Source: Streptomyces koelreuteriae (GTDB taxonomy: Bacteria > Actinomycetota > Actinomycetes > Streptomycetales > Streptomycetaceae). From it: 64,000 nt of DNA. Both the position numbers and the translations under genes were made by a program. A model generated the notes under the pieces. The model had not been told where the DNA came from, made no database searches, and was given only the letters and a program-made list of their open reading frames with translations. The stretch lies in NCBI RefSeq assembly GCF_018604545.1, contig NZ_CP075896.1, positions 868,001 through 932,000 on the forward strand, given 5' to 3'. Below are positions 53,011 to 61,547 of this stretch, piece by piece (the stretch's first letter is position 1; each line of letters starts with the position of its first letter).

Positions 53011-53829
53011 TCACGCCACGGAGTCGATCCGCATCCTGATGTCCGCCGGCGACAGCGCGCCCTTGGCCGTCACATGGTCGCCCGACGACTCCCCGCGCAG
53101 CCGGCGTCCGATCCACGGCACCAGGAACTCGCGTGCCCAGTGGACGTTGTCCCGCCGGATGTCGAGGGTGCCGCGGGGCGGCAGCGGGGGCCACTCCTGC
53201 TCGGGGTCGGCCGGTACCTCGAGGCCGAGCACCTGACCCGCCCGGAGCGCCACGCGCGTGTGCCCGTCGGGCGACAGGTGCAGCCGGTCGGCGTCCCAGG
53301 CCCGGCGGTCCTGGACACTGCGCAGGGACCACAGGTCGAGCACCGGGCAGCCGTACCGGTCGGCGATGGCCCGGACATGCCCGTTGTACGTGGCGATCTT
53401 GCCGCGCAGATGCTTGAGCACGGGCACGCCACGGGTGTCGAACCCGGTCGTCACCATCACCGTGCCGGCCACCGCGGCGAGCTGCGCGATGGCCGCCTCG
53501 AACCGCTCGGCCACCTCGTCCGGGTCGGTGCCGGGCCGGATGATGTCGTTGCCCCCGGCGCAGAAGGAGACGAGGTCCGGGGCCATGTCGACGGCCCTCG
53601 GAAGCTGGTTCGCCACGATCTGGTCGAGGAGCTTTCCGCGTACGGCGAGATTGGCGTACCGGAAGTCGCCTTCGGGCCTGCGGTCGGCGAGCAGCACGGC
53701 GAACCGGTCGGCCCAGCCGACGAACGCCCCGTCGGGGCCGGGATCGCCGACGCCCTCGGTGAAGCTGTCCCCCACCGCCACGTACGACCCGATCACTGCT
53801 CTGCTGTCACTCTTCGAATCGTCTGCCAC
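53011..53829 (-). CDS. SGNH/GDSL hydrolase family protein
   Basis: This 272-residue esterase-like protein has block I VAVGDSFTEGVGDP (nucleophile Ser, near residue 21), block II NLAVRGKLLDQI, block III FCAGGNDIIRPGTDPDEV (Asn, near residue 93), and block V WDADRLHLSPDGHTRVA (Asp/His, near residue 185). No signal peptide is present, so it acts inside the cell. SGNH members hydrolyse esters of lipids, sugars or peptidoglycan. It starts at GTG 53829; TATGAG lies 5-6 nt upstream, so this may be a leaderless gene. Confidence 0.9.
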   Translation of the reverse strand: MADDSKSDSRAVIGSYVAVGDSFTEGVGDPGPDGAFVGWADRFAVLLADRRPEGDFRYANLAVRGKLLDQIVANQLPRAVDMAPDLVSFCAGGNDIIRPGTDPDEVAERFEAAIAQLAAVAGTVMVTTGFDTRGVPVLKHLRGKIATYNGHVRAIADRYGCPVLDLWSLRSVQDRRAWDADRLHLSPDGHTRVALRAGQVLGLEVPADPEQEWPPLPPRGTLDIRRDNVHWAREFLVPWIGRRLRGESSGDHVTAKGALSPADIRMRIDSVA

Positions 53830-53941
53830 AGCAGCTCATACTTCACCCTCGAATGTGACCTACGCGACCGTAGGAAGGGGTTGACGGGCGGTGAGATAAG
53901 CCACTCCTAAAGTGTTCGCCAACTCCGGAATAGGCCACCCC

Positions 53942-54658
53942 CTAGGGATGTTGCGGGGTGAGTCCCCAGACCCGGAATCCCGTGATCCGGAAATGGCTCC
54001 ACACGGTCCGGAAGGCGAAGTGCCCGCTCGTGTACGGCTGTGGATCGGTGTAGTCGAAGACGAGCCGCCCGTTGTTCCACCAGCGCACCGTCGACCCGTC
54101 GGAGACGATCCGGACCCGGTTCGGCTCGCCCGGGACCAGCAGCGGCTCGGTGTAGTCGTAGAGGAGGGGACGCACACCGGCCTGGCCGACGTAACGCCGC
54201 AGCCGGGTCGTGGTGTTGTGGTTGGCGCCGTACCCGGCGTAGTACGTGGTCAGGTGGTCGTACTCCTCCAGCGCCCCGCCACGCGGCGTGGCGAAGAGGT
54301 CCCCCGGGGAGCGGACGTCCGTCGCGTTCCAGAAGTTGTTGAGGTCCGAGACCCGGTCGTTGACCCCGCCCTCGGAGACGGGCGTGGCGGTGTATTCGAG
54401 GACGTACGGCCCTTCGAGGCGCCGTCTGAACCAGACGGTCGCTCCGCTCGGTACGTCGATGTCCAGCACGCCGCGTGACGCGGTGACGGTGCCGCCGCCC
54501 TGGAGTTCGGTCGCCCACTGGGCGAGGCCGTGGCAGAAGTCGTCGTGGGCGATGAGGCGGCGGTGACGGGGCCCGGCGTTCGCGGCCGCCGCCGGGGCGA
54601 GGGCGGCCAGGGCGGCTCCGGTGGCCAGGGCTCCGAACGTTCTGCGGGTGGTCGGCAC
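53942..54658 (-). CDS. Secreted DUF6250-like protein with Tat-type signal
   Basis: This protein of about 238 residues starts with a twin-arginine signal (TTRRTFGALATG, hydrophobic LAALAPAAAANA). The mature domain has the strand-rich pattern of concanavalin-A-like folds seen in DUF6250 proteins (DDFCHGLAQWATELQGGGTV, WFRRRLEGPYVLEYTATPV, WNATDVRSPGDL, VRIVSDGSTVRWWNNGRLVFDY). These occur beside carbohydrate-degrading enzymes. The GTG at 54658 has AGGAG about 10 nt upstream. A LacI-type operator candidate lies just before it. Confidence 0.78.
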   Translation of the reverse strand: MPTTRRTFGALATGAALAALAPAAAANAGPRHRRLIAHDDFCHGLAQWATELQGGGTVTASRGVLDIDVPSGATVWFRRRLEGPYVLEYTATPVSEGGVNDRVSDLNNFWNATDVRSPGDLFATPRGGALEEYDHLTTYYAGYGANHNTTTRLRRYVGQAGVRPLLYDYTEPLLVPGEPNRVRIVSDGSTVRWWNNGRLVFDYTDPQPYTSGHFAFRTVWSHFRITGFRVWGLTPQHP

Positions 54659-54675
54659 GGGACACGGACTCCTTG

Positions 54676-54691
54676 AGAAAGCGCTTGCACT
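54676..54691. promoter_or_regulatory. LacI-type operator candidate before the DUF6250-like gene
   Basis: GAAAGCGCTTGC (54678-54689) contains the perfect palindrome AAGCGCTT. Such AAGCGCTT-centred sites are typical targets of LacI-family sugar regulators in Streptomyces. It lies about 20-30 bp upstream of the GTG. Confidence 0.5.
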
Positions 54692-54777
54692 CACGACGGG
54701 ATCACTGTGTCCCAACTGCCGCTTCCTGTCGATCCCTTGAGGCCCTTGGGGCGAGAGGCGATCGACGGCCGCACACA

Positions 54778-54815
54778 CCGAAGGCCGGACCCGGGGATCG
54801 GGGTCCGGCCTTCGG
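54778..54815. terminator. Hairpin terminator after the M23 peptidase gene
   Basis: CCGAAGGCCGGACCC (54778-54792) and GGGTCCGGCCTTCGG (54801-54815) pair perfectly over 15 bp with an 8-nt loop, 32 nt beyond the minus-strand stop at 54847. Confidence 0.85.
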
Positions 54816-54846
54816 CCGCGTGTCAGGCAGGTGGTCGTGCGATCGG

Positions 54847-55770
54847 TCAGCCCACGGAGACGCCGTGCGAGCGCAGGTAGGCGACCGGGTCCACGTCCGA
54901 GCCGTAGTCGGGCGAGGTGCGGATCTCGAAGTGCAGGTGCGGTCCGGTCACGTTGCCGGTCGCACCGGACAGACCGATCTGCTGCCCGCCCGTCACGGTC
55001 TGGCCGGCCGAGACGGAGAGCTGGGACAGGTGGGCGTACTGCGCGTACTTGCCGTCCTCGAGCTGGATGACGACCTGGTTGCCGTACGCGCCGCCCCAGC
55101 CGGCGGAGACGACGGTGCCCGGGCCGACGGCCTTCAGCGAGGTGCCGGTCGGGACGACGAAGTCGACACCGGTGTGGTAGCCGCTGGACCACATGCTTCC
55201 GGACATGTGGTACGGCGTGCCGACGGAGGCGCCGTCGACCGGCAGGCTGAAGCCGGAGGCCTCGGCGGCCGGCTTGGCGGCGGCGGGCTTCGCGGCGGTG
55301 CCGCCCTTCGCGGAGGACTCGGAGGCGGACGACTTCTCAGCCGACGCCTTCGGCTTCTCGGCGGCCTTCGGCGCGGACGGCTGCGTCTTGGGCTCGCTCG
55401 CCGCCTTCTTGCCGACCGAGAGCTTCAGACCGGGGTGGATCAGGGCCGGGTCGGCACCGACCACGTCACGGTTGTCGTCGTAGAGCTTCTTCCAGCCGCC
55501 GCTGACGTGCTGGTCGTCGGCGATCTTCGCGAGATAGTCACCGGCCTTCACGGTGTACGTGTGGGCGCCGGTGGCCTTTTCGGCGGCCTTCTTCTCGGCG
55601 GCCGGAGCGGACTGGACGGCCTTTTCCGGAGCCGACTGCGGGGTCGCGGCGTGGGCGCCGGCGGCCCCCATGAGCGGAAGGGCGAGGGCGGCCCCGCCGG
55701 TTCCGGCGACGGCTATGGAGCGGGTGAAACGCTGGGACTTCGGGCGGCGATGCTTACCCTTCGCGGGCAT
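54847..55770 (-). CDS. LysM-domain M23 family metallopeptidase
   Basis: This 307-residue exported protein has a signal sequence (basic MPAKGKHRRPKSQRFTRS, hydrophobic core, AHAA cleavage site near residue 42), a LysM domain at about 68-120 (YTVKAGDYLAKIADDQHV, LYDDNRDVVG), an Ala/Lys/Ser-rich linker, and an M23 endopeptidase domain at about 185-307. The zinc ligands are in GYHTGVDFVVP and GPHLHFEIR. It should cut peptidoglycan cross-bridges at the cell surface. Expression is expected to be controlled by the ydaO riboswitch immediately upstream. Confidence 0.93.
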   Translation of the reverse strand: MPAKGKHRRPKSQRFTRSIAVAGTGGAALALPLMGAAGAHAATPQSAPEKAVQSAPAAEKKAAEKATGAHTYTVKAGDYLAKIADDQHVSGGWKKLYDDNRDVVGADPALIHPGLKLSVGKKAASEPKTQPSAPKAAEKPKASAEKSSASESSAKGGTAAKPAAAKPAAEASGFSLPVDGASVGTPYHMSGSMWSSGYHTGVDFVVPTGTSLKAVGPGTVVSAGWGGAYGNQVVIQLEDGKYAQYAHLSQLSVSAGQTVTGGQQIGLSGATGNVTGPHLHFEIRTSPDYGSDVDPVAYLRSHGVSVG

Positions 55771-55787
55771 GGCGGATTCCTCTCCGG

Positions 55788-55958
55788 CGCCTGCGAGGTG
55801 AGCTGTCGGGTGCGGGCTGGAGATGCCCGGCCGCACCGAAGTGCGGCTGTACCCCAAGCCGTTCCGGGAACCGGAACAGGCGTCGTACCTGTGGGTCCCC
55901 CGCTCCTGCCATACACGGGTGAGTGTGTGCGGGCTCCGGGCGGCGGCAGGATTAGGCG
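55788..55958 (-). ncRNA. ydaO/yuaA c-di-AMP riboswitch
   Basis: On the minus strand the leader contains the conserved GCGGGGGACCCA core, GGGGTA, GGGCATCTCCAGCCC and the 3' block GACAGCTCACCTCGCAGGCG. The closing P1 helix pairs CGCCT (55954-55958) with AGGCG (55788-55792). It ends 18 nt before the start codon of the LysM-M23 peptidase, and GAGAGGA lies between. In Streptomyces c-di-AMP binding to such leaders turns off cell-wall hydrolase genes. The open reading frame through this region is not coding. Confidence 0.93.
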
Positions 55959-56140
55959 TCCGTCCGGATTGGTGTGGAACGTAAGCGACCGAGACGCAAT
56001 GGGACAAGCTTGCGGTTGCCTGTGAAGGCGTTTCTCTTGACGCGTCGCCACATTTCCCGTCACCGAGCGTGGATTCACGATCTCCGTTTTTCCTCAAGGC
56101 CCCTGAATACCGCAAGAATTACGTGAACATGACGACAACA

Positions 56141-56162
56141 CATCGTCACGAATATGACGATG
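56141..56162. promoter_or_regulatory. Inverted repeat in AT-rich region upstream of the riboswitch
   Basis: CATCGTCA (56141-56148) and TGACGATG (56155-56162) are exact reverse complements around CGAATA. The stretch 55959-56262 has no gene; it is AT-rich for this genome and has several GTCAC/TGACG half-sites, suggesting a regulated promoter for the peptidase transcript. Confidence 0.45.
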
Positions 56163-56262
56163 GTCACGCACCCCGACCTCATCTCCTTTACGATCGGGGC
56201 ACGTTATACCGAAACACCTGAACTACCTTTAGTTCCCTAATCACCGAATTCGGACAGAACAG

Positions 56263-58338
56263 CTACTTGCGCCGAAGGCGGACGACCGCGGCATCCAGGT
56301 CGCCGCGCAGGCCGACTCGAAGTCCGTGATGGGCCAGTACGGCCCCTCGGTGAACTTCGCCCGTTTCGGGGCATTCGTACGTCGCTGTCGGGTCGAGGCC
56401 CCGCAGCCGGAGCGGCGGGACGGGTTCGCCGTAGCGCTGCGCCTGCAGCCAGGCGAGGACGACGGTCTCGTCCCCGAGGACGTACTGCACCGCGCTCAGG
56501 CCGCCCTCCGGGGGCCGCAGCCGGTACAGGTCGCCGCGCTGCACCACAGGCCGGATCTCCTTGTAGAGCCCGACCCACTCCCGCGCCTCGGCGAGCTCCT
56601 CCGCCGTCCACCGGGTGAGGTCGCCGCCCACCCCGAGCACCCCGGCCATCGCGCTGACGAACCGGAACCGCAGGGAGCTGGCCCGCTGGTTGAGCATGGC
56701 GTTCGGGCTGTCGGTGACCCAGGCGGCCATGACCCGGGCCGGATGGATCTGGCTGAAGCCGTGCTGGATGGCGAGCCGGTCGAGCGGGTCGGTGTTGTCG
56801 GAGGTCCACACCTGGTCCGTACGGGCCAGCACCCCGAGGTCGATCCGGCCGCCACCTCCCGAGCAGGACTCGAAGGCCACCCCGGGGTGGGCCGCCCGCA
56901 GCCGGTCCAGCAGGGCGTACAGAGCGCGGACGTGGTCAACCCAGAGTCGCTGCGGGTAGGGGTCGTCCGGCCACCCGGCGTCGCTGAAGCAGCGGTTGAA
57001 GTCCCACTTGACGTAGTCGATCGGCGCGCTGGAGAGCAGCCCGTCGAGCTGCTCCCACAGGTACTCCTGGACGTCCTCGCGGGCCAGGTTCAGCACCAGC
57101 TGATTGCGGAATTCCGTCCGCTTTCGTCCCGCTTGGTACTGCACCCAGTCGGGGTGCGCGCGGTACAGGTCGCTGTCCGCGTTGACCATCTCCGGCTCGA
57201 CCCAGATCCCGAACCGCATGCCGAGCCCGTGCACCTGGTCGGCGAGGGGCTTCAGCCCGCCCGGGAAGCGGTCGGGGTTGGGCGTCCAGTCACCGAGCCC
57301 GGCCCGGTCGCTGGTCCGGGACCCGAACCAGCCGTCGTCGACGACGAACAGCTCGACACCCATGGCGGCGGCCCGCTCGGCGAGGGCCCGCTGCTGCTCC
57401 TCGGAGATGTCGAACTCGGTGGCCTCCCAGGAGTTGAACAGCACCGGCCGGTCCCGGTCCGCGTCCGGGACGACATGGTCGCGCTGCCAGGCGTGCCAGG
57501 CGCGGCTCGCCCCGCCGAAGCCGCCGTCGCTCCAGAGCCCGGCGAAGACGGGGGTCGTGTACGACTCGCCCGTGCCCAGCCGCAGCAGGCCCGAGTCGTC
57601 GTGTCCGGCCCCGCCGGTGATCTGCACGCGCGCGTCCGGGAGTTGGGCGACCGCGATCCGCCAGGACCCGGACCAGCCGAGGGCGCAGCCGTAGACCTCC
57701 CCTCGCTCCTCGGTCGCGTCGGTGTCGAGCGCGACCCAGGGCAGATGCTGGTGGGAGGTGTGACCGCGGCGGCTGCCGATGACCTTCTCGCCGTAGGTGA
57801 GGGCGGAGCGCGTCAGCCGGGACTCGGCGCCCCAGCGGCCGTGGAGCTGGGACAGCCGCCAGGTGTCACGGTCGGGCAGGGTCCAGGTGGCGGAGTCGGC
57901 GCGCAGGACCTCGACGTCCGGCCCCTGGTTCTCCAGGGTCACCCAGCGCTCGACGACATCGGCCGAGGGGCGCATCCGGTAGTGCAACGTGACGGCCAGA
58001 TCGCCGTCACGGAAGCGGAGCCGCAGCTCGCCGTCGCCGGTGTCATGGCCCTCGAAGGACCACTCGGTGCCGCGTCGCTCGGCGGTGCGCAGGGACAGGG
58101 CGGGCCGGGTGAAGCGGGGGCCGCCCTCGACCGGGTACTCCTCGCGTCCGTCGAGCGGGGACTCGAAGGCCCAGTAGTCCGGCAGCGGATGGACGGCCAG
58201 GGCCTCGGCGTCGGCGAGGCCGATCCGGGCGCCCCAGTGCAGGTGCAGCAGCTCGTCCCGGTCGGTGACATGGACGGCGTAACTGCTGGCCGGCCCCGAG
58301 AGCACCCATGTACGACCGTCTTCGGAGATCTCCAGCAT
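56263..58338 (-). CDS. Alpha-galactosidase, glycoside hydrolase family 36
   Basis: This 691-residue enzyme has the GH36 N-terminal beta-sandwich, a TIM-barrel catalytic domain at about 300-580 and a C-terminal beta domain. The nucleophile Asp is in IDYVKWDFNRCFS near residue 440, and the acid/base Asp is in TSDNTDPLDRLAIQHG near residue 510. FVVDDGWFGSR and FGIWVEPEMVN are conserved landmarks. It has no signal peptide, so it cleaves alpha-galactosides taken into the cell. The ATG at 58338 has GAGGG 5 nt upstream. Confidence 0.94.
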   Translation of the reverse strand: MLEISEDGRTWVLSGPASSYAVHVTDRDELLHLHWGARIGLADAEALAVHPLPDYWAFESPLDGREEYPVEGGPRFTRPALSLRTAERRGTEWSFEGHDTGDGELRLRFRDGDLAVTLHYRMRPSADVVERWVTLENQGPDVEVLRADSATWTLPDRDTWRLSQLHGRWGAESRLTRSALTYGEKVIGSRRGHTSHQHLPWVALDTDATEERGEVYGCALGWSGSWRIAVAQLPDARVQITGGAGHDDSGLLRLGTGESYTTPVFAGLWSDGGFGGASRAWHAWQRDHVVPDADRDRPVLFNSWEATEFDISEEQQRALAERAAAMGVELFVVDDGWFGSRTSDRAGLGDWTPNPDRFPGGLKPLADQVHGLGMRFGIWVEPEMVNADSDLYRAHPDWVQYQAGRKRTEFRNQLVLNLAREDVQEYLWEQLDGLLSSAPIDYVKWDFNRCFSDAGWPDDPYPQRLWVDHVRALYALLDRLRAAHPGVAFESCSGGGGRIDLGVLARTDQVWTSDNTDPLDRLAIQHGFSQIHPARVMAAWVTDSPNAMLNQRASSLRFRFVSAMAGVLGVGGDLTRWTAEELAEAREWVGLYKEIRPVVQRGDLYRLRPPEGGLSAVQYVLGDETVVLAWLQAQRYGEPVPPLRLRGLDPTATYECPETGEVHRGAVLAHHGLRVGLRGDLDAAVVRLRRK

Positions 58339-58517
58339 CAAGCCCTCACAGATTCGAACAAGCCCGACCAGGTGCGACCAGGCACGAACATCATCAAGGG
58401 CGTCGGGTGCTCCGGGCAACGCCTGTGGACAACTCATTGCCCCTGGCAGGCATGTCGTATCGTCGAGTGGTGCCCGTCGACGAGCCGCGCCGACGGCGCC
58501 GTGTGGGAGGAGCCCCC

Positions 58518-59315
58518 GTGACGCAGCAGGTCCCGTCGACCGAACCCGAACTGGCCGCAGTGCGCAACTTCCGTGATGTGGGCGGACTGCCGACCGTGGA
58601 CGGTCGGCGGGTGCGCGAGGGAGTGCTGTTCCGCAGCGGGCACCTCGCGCACGCGACCGGTGAGGACGCCGCCTTCCTGACCACGCTGGGCCTGCACACG
58701 ATCTTCGACTTCCGTAACGAGGCCGACCAGAAGCTCGAAGGGCCGGACGTCGAGCTGCCGGGTGTGCGCAATGTGAACCTGCCGCTGAGCGACCCCGCCG
58801 ACGGCGCCGAGTTCTGGAAGCTGGTCCGCGACGGCGACCTGGAGCAGCTGCGCGCGATCCTCTCGGACGGCAAGGGAGCGGCCCGGATGATCGCCTCCTA
58901 CCGCACGATCATCAAGCACCGCACCGCCGAGCACTCCAAGGTGCTGCACTCGCTCGCCGAGGACAGCGTCCCCGCGCTGATGCACTGCGCGGCGGGCAAG
59001 GACCGCGCGGGTCTGTCGATCGCCGTGACGCTGCTCGCGGTGGGCGTCGAGCGCGAGGCGATCGTCGAGGACTATCTGAAGTCGAACGCGAAGCACCGCC
59101 GCTACAAGGTGCGGCGCAGCGGTTCCTCCGACTCGGCCTACTCCCCCGAGGTCATGGAGCTGCTCAGCCCCCTGTTCGACGCGCGCGCCGAGTATCTGAC
59201 GGCGGCCCTCGACACCGTCGAGGAGACCTGGGGCGGCGTCGACGCCTATCTGGAGAAGGGGCTGGAGCTCGCCCCGGAGACCCGGGAGCGACTGCGCGAG
59301 CGGCTTCTCGACTGA
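58518..59315 (+). CDS. Tyrosine-protein phosphatase (DSP-like, PF13350 type)
   Basis: This 265-residue phosphatase has the P-loop HCAAGKDRAG (CX5R) near residue 160, preceded by FRSGHLAHAT and the conserved IFDFRNEADQKLEGPD near residue 65. This family includes protein-tyrosine and phosphoinositide phosphatases. The GTG at 58518 has GGGAGGAG about 6 nt upstream. An in-frame ATG at 58452 is less likely because the intervening residues are unlike the family. It converges on the small DUF6126 gene. Confidence 0.9.
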   Translation: MTQQVPSTEPELAAVRNFRDVGGLPTVDGRRVREGVLFRSGHLAHATGEDAAFLTTLGLHTIFDFRNEADQKLEGPDVELPGVRNVNLPLSDPADGAEFWKLVRDGDLEQLRAILSDGKGAARMIASYRTIIKHRTAEHSKVLHSLAEDSVPALMHCAAGKDRAGLSIAVTLLAVGVEREAIVEDYLKSNAKHRRYKVRRSGSSDSAYSPEVMELLSPLFDARAEYLTAALDTVEETWGGVDAYLEKGLELAPETRERLRERLLD

Positions 59316-59329
59316 GGCCGGGGCACGGG

Positions 59330-59449
59330 CTAGCGGGCCCCCGCCTCGAAGAGGAAATAGACGAACGCGGCGAAGACATGCCCCATCACGAGGTAGATGA
59401 ACAGCCGCACCCACAGGGCGCGCGGGAACTTCTCCTCCATGTCGCTCAA
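59330..59449 (-). CDS. DUF6126 family small membrane protein
   Basis: This 39-residue peptide has a charged start (SDMEEKFPRALW) and one transmembrane helix (VRLFIYLVMGHVFAAFVYFLF). It follows the XRE-cupin gene, and the TTG at 59449 overlaps that gene's TGA by 4 nt (TTGA) with GGAGAG about 5 nt upstream. An ATG at 59440 is the alternative start. The pairing with an XRE-cupin regulator is seen elsewhere in Streptomyces; its role is not known. Confidence 0.82.
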   Translation of the reverse strand: MSDMEEKFPRALWVRLFIYLVMGHVFAAFVYFLFEAGAR

Positions 59450-60051
59450 GGCGTCTCTCCAGGGGTGGGGCCCAGGCACAGGGTGGCCGTGGGACTCTGC
59501 AACAGGGTGTGCACGAAAAGCAGTTCGACGCCGTCGTGGTCCTCGGCGGCGATCCGGTGCGGGGTGAGCGAGTCGAAGTGGGCGCTGTCGCCGGGTGTGA
59601 GCCGGTACGTGGTGTCCCCGAGGCGCAGCCGCAGCCGGCCGCGCAGCACATGGAGCCACTCCTCGCCCGGGTGGACGCGCACGATGTCGCCCTGGGAGCC
59701 GTGCGGCACATGGACCCGCAGGGCCTGCATCCCGCGCCCGGAGGCGCCGGCCTGCCAATAGGTCCAGCCGCCCGCTGTGGTCGGTTCCATGTCGGTTGCG
59801 CGGACCACGGCGTCCCGGTCGGCGGCCGTCTCACCGAGCAGTTCGGAGACGGTCGTACCGTAGACGCGGGCGAGCGCCAGCAGCATCGGCAGTGAGGGCT
59901 GGCGCTGTCCGGTCTCCAGACGGGAGAGGTGGGCGGGCGACAGCCCGGCGGCGCGGGCCGCGGCCTCCAGCGTCAGGGAGGCCTGGCGCCGCAGCGCGCG
60001 CAGCTGCGGGGCCACGGCGGGCAGCGCGCCCGACTGTTCGGAGTCGCTCAT
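59446..60051 (-). CDS. XRE-family regulator with cupin domain
   Basis: This 201-residue protein has an XRE helix-turn-helix at residues 14-70 (LRALRRQASLTLEAAARAAGLSPAHLSRLETGQRQPSLPMLLALARVYG region) and a cupin domain at about 100-195 (VHPGEEWLHVLRGRLRLRLGD, PGDSAHFDSLTPHRI). It ends in the TTGA overlap with the tiny membrane-protein gene, so the two are co-translated. It may sense a metabolite and pass the signal to, or control, its membrane partner. Confidence 0.9.
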   Translation of the reverse strand: MSDSEQSGALPAVAPQLRALRRQASLTLEAAARAAGLSPAHLSRLETGQRQPSLPMLLALARVYGTTVSELLGETAADRDAVVRATDMEPTTAGGWTYWQAGASGRGMQALRVHVPHGSQGDIVRVHPGEEWLHVLRGRLRLRLGDTTYRLTPGDSAHFDSLTPHRIAAEDHDGVELLFVHTLLQSPTATLCLGPTPGETP

Positions 60052-60131
60052 GCCTCCATTCAGCCGGAGCCTTGCCCCTGCGGCAACTTTCTTGCCTCAG
60101 GGGCAAAAGGCGGGAGCCGGCGCCCCGGCGC

Positions 60132-61547
60132 CTATCGGTTGGCCACCGCCTGCTTGACCAGGGTCTTCCCGAAGTCCCACACCAGACCGCCGTTGTGCGC
60201 GTCGTCCATCACGGCGGTGAAGGCGTCGACGAAGCGGTCCACCTCCCGCTCGCCGATGATCAGCGGCGGGATCAGCTTGATCACCTCCATGTGGTCGCCG
60301 GAGACCTGGGTGAGGATCCGGTGCCGCTGGAGCAGCGGTACGACGACCATCTGCGCGAACAGTCCCTTGCGTGCGGCCTGGAGCATGGCCCAGCGGCCGC
60401 GCAGCTTCAGCGACTTCGGCCGGCCGAACTCGATGCCGATCATCAGGCCCCGGCCGCGGACGTCGGCGAGCATCTCGTACCGGTCCGTCAGTGCGGCCAG
60501 CCGGGACCTCAACCGCTCGCCCGTGGCCCGGACATTGGCCACGACCTGCTCGTTCTCCATCACGGACAGCACGGCCAGGCCCGCCGCCATGGCCTGCGCG
60601 TTGGAGCCGAAGCTCGCCGAGTGGACCAGGACCCGGTCCATGGACGAGTAGACCTTCTTGAAGATCCAGTCCTTGCCGAGCGTGGCGCCGACCGGGACAT
60701 AGCCGCCGGAGAGCGCCTTGGCCACGCACACCAGGTCGGGCTCCACACCGTCCTCGTGCTGGTAGCCGTAGAAGTCGCCGGTCCGGCCGAGGCCGGTCTG
60801 CACCTCGTCGGCGATGAGCAGCGCCTTGTGCCGGTGCAGCAGTTCCTGCGCGGCGAGCAGATAGCCGGGCGGGGGCGTCAGCACGCCCTTGCCCTGGATC
60901 GGCTCGACGATCAGGGCGGCGACATCGCCCCTCCTCAGCTCCCGCTCCAGCGCGTCGAGATCGCCGAGCGGTACGGCCGTGTCGGGCAGCAGCGGGGCGA
61001 AGCCGTCGCGAAAGCCGGACTCACCGTTCACGGACAGGGAGCCGGTGGTCAGGCCGTGGAAGGCGTGCGCGCAGTACAGGACCCTGGGTCTGCCGGTGAC
61101 GAACCGGGCGAACTTCAGCGCTCCCTCGACGGCCTCGGTGCCGCTGTTGCCGAAGAACACCCGGTCCAGGTGCGGGCTGTGCGCGAGCAGCTTCTCGGCG
61201 AGCAGGCCGGGCAGCGGCTGGCAGTCGAACCGGGTGAGGTCGGCGAGCCGCGCGTCCAGGACGTCGTGCAGGGCCTTGCGGACGACGGGGTGGTGGCGGC
61301 CGATGCCCATCACCCCGAACCCGGCGAGCATGTCGAGGTAGTCGTTGCCGTCCGCGTCGTAGAAGTAGGCGCCCTCGGCGCGCTCGTAGACCTTGTCGAA
61401 GCCGATGGTGTGCAGCATGCGCGGGAGCTGGTGGTTGAGGTACCTGGTGTGCAGCTCGTAGCGCTCGGCCCCGCGCTCGGCCAGCAGCTTGCCGAGGTCG
61501 AACTCCCCGGCCTGCGACGGCTCCGACGCGGACTCGGCGGTTGTCAT
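60132..61547 (-). CDS. Class III PLP-dependent aminotransferase, probable hopanoid (HpnO-type)
   Basis: This 471-residue aminotransferase has the PLP-binding Lys in [16 protein letters not shown] near residue 285, [18 protein letters not shown] near residue 130 and [14 protein letters not shown] near residue 255. In Streptomyces hopanoid clusters an aminotransferase of this class follows ispG and dxs and is thought to make aminobacteriohopanetriol. Here the ATG overlaps the dxs stop by 4 nt, matching that arrangement. The substrate is inferred from context; ornithine/acetylornithine-type transferases are the alternative. Confidence 0.85.
   Translation of the reverse strand: MTTAESASEPSQAGEFDLGKLLAERGAERYELHTRYLNHQLPRMLHTIGFDKVYERAEGAYFYDADGNDYLDMLAGFGVMGIGRHHPVVRKALHDVLDARLADLTRFDCQPLPGLLAEKLLAHSPHLDRVFFGNSGTEAVEGALKFARFVTGRPRVLYCAHAFHGLTTGSLSVNGESGFRDGFAPLLPDTAVPLGDLDALERELRRGDVAALIVEPIQGKGVLTPPPGYLLAAQELLHRHKALLIADEVQTGLGRTGDFYGYQHEDGVEPDLVCVAKALSGGYVPVGATLGKDWIFKKVYSSMDRVLVHSASFGSNAQAMAAGLAVLSVMENEQVVANVRATGERLRSRLAALTDRYEMLADVRGRGLMIGIEFGRPKSLKLRGRWAMLQAARKGLFAQMVVVPLLQRHRILTQVSGDHMEVIKLIPPLIIGEREVDRFVDAFTAVMDDAHNGGLVWDFGKTLVKQAVANR

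Noticed and set aside
55771..56115. N-terminal extension of the M23 peptidase
   Set aside because: The open frame runs through the ydaO riboswitch, and a normal signal peptide begins at 55770.
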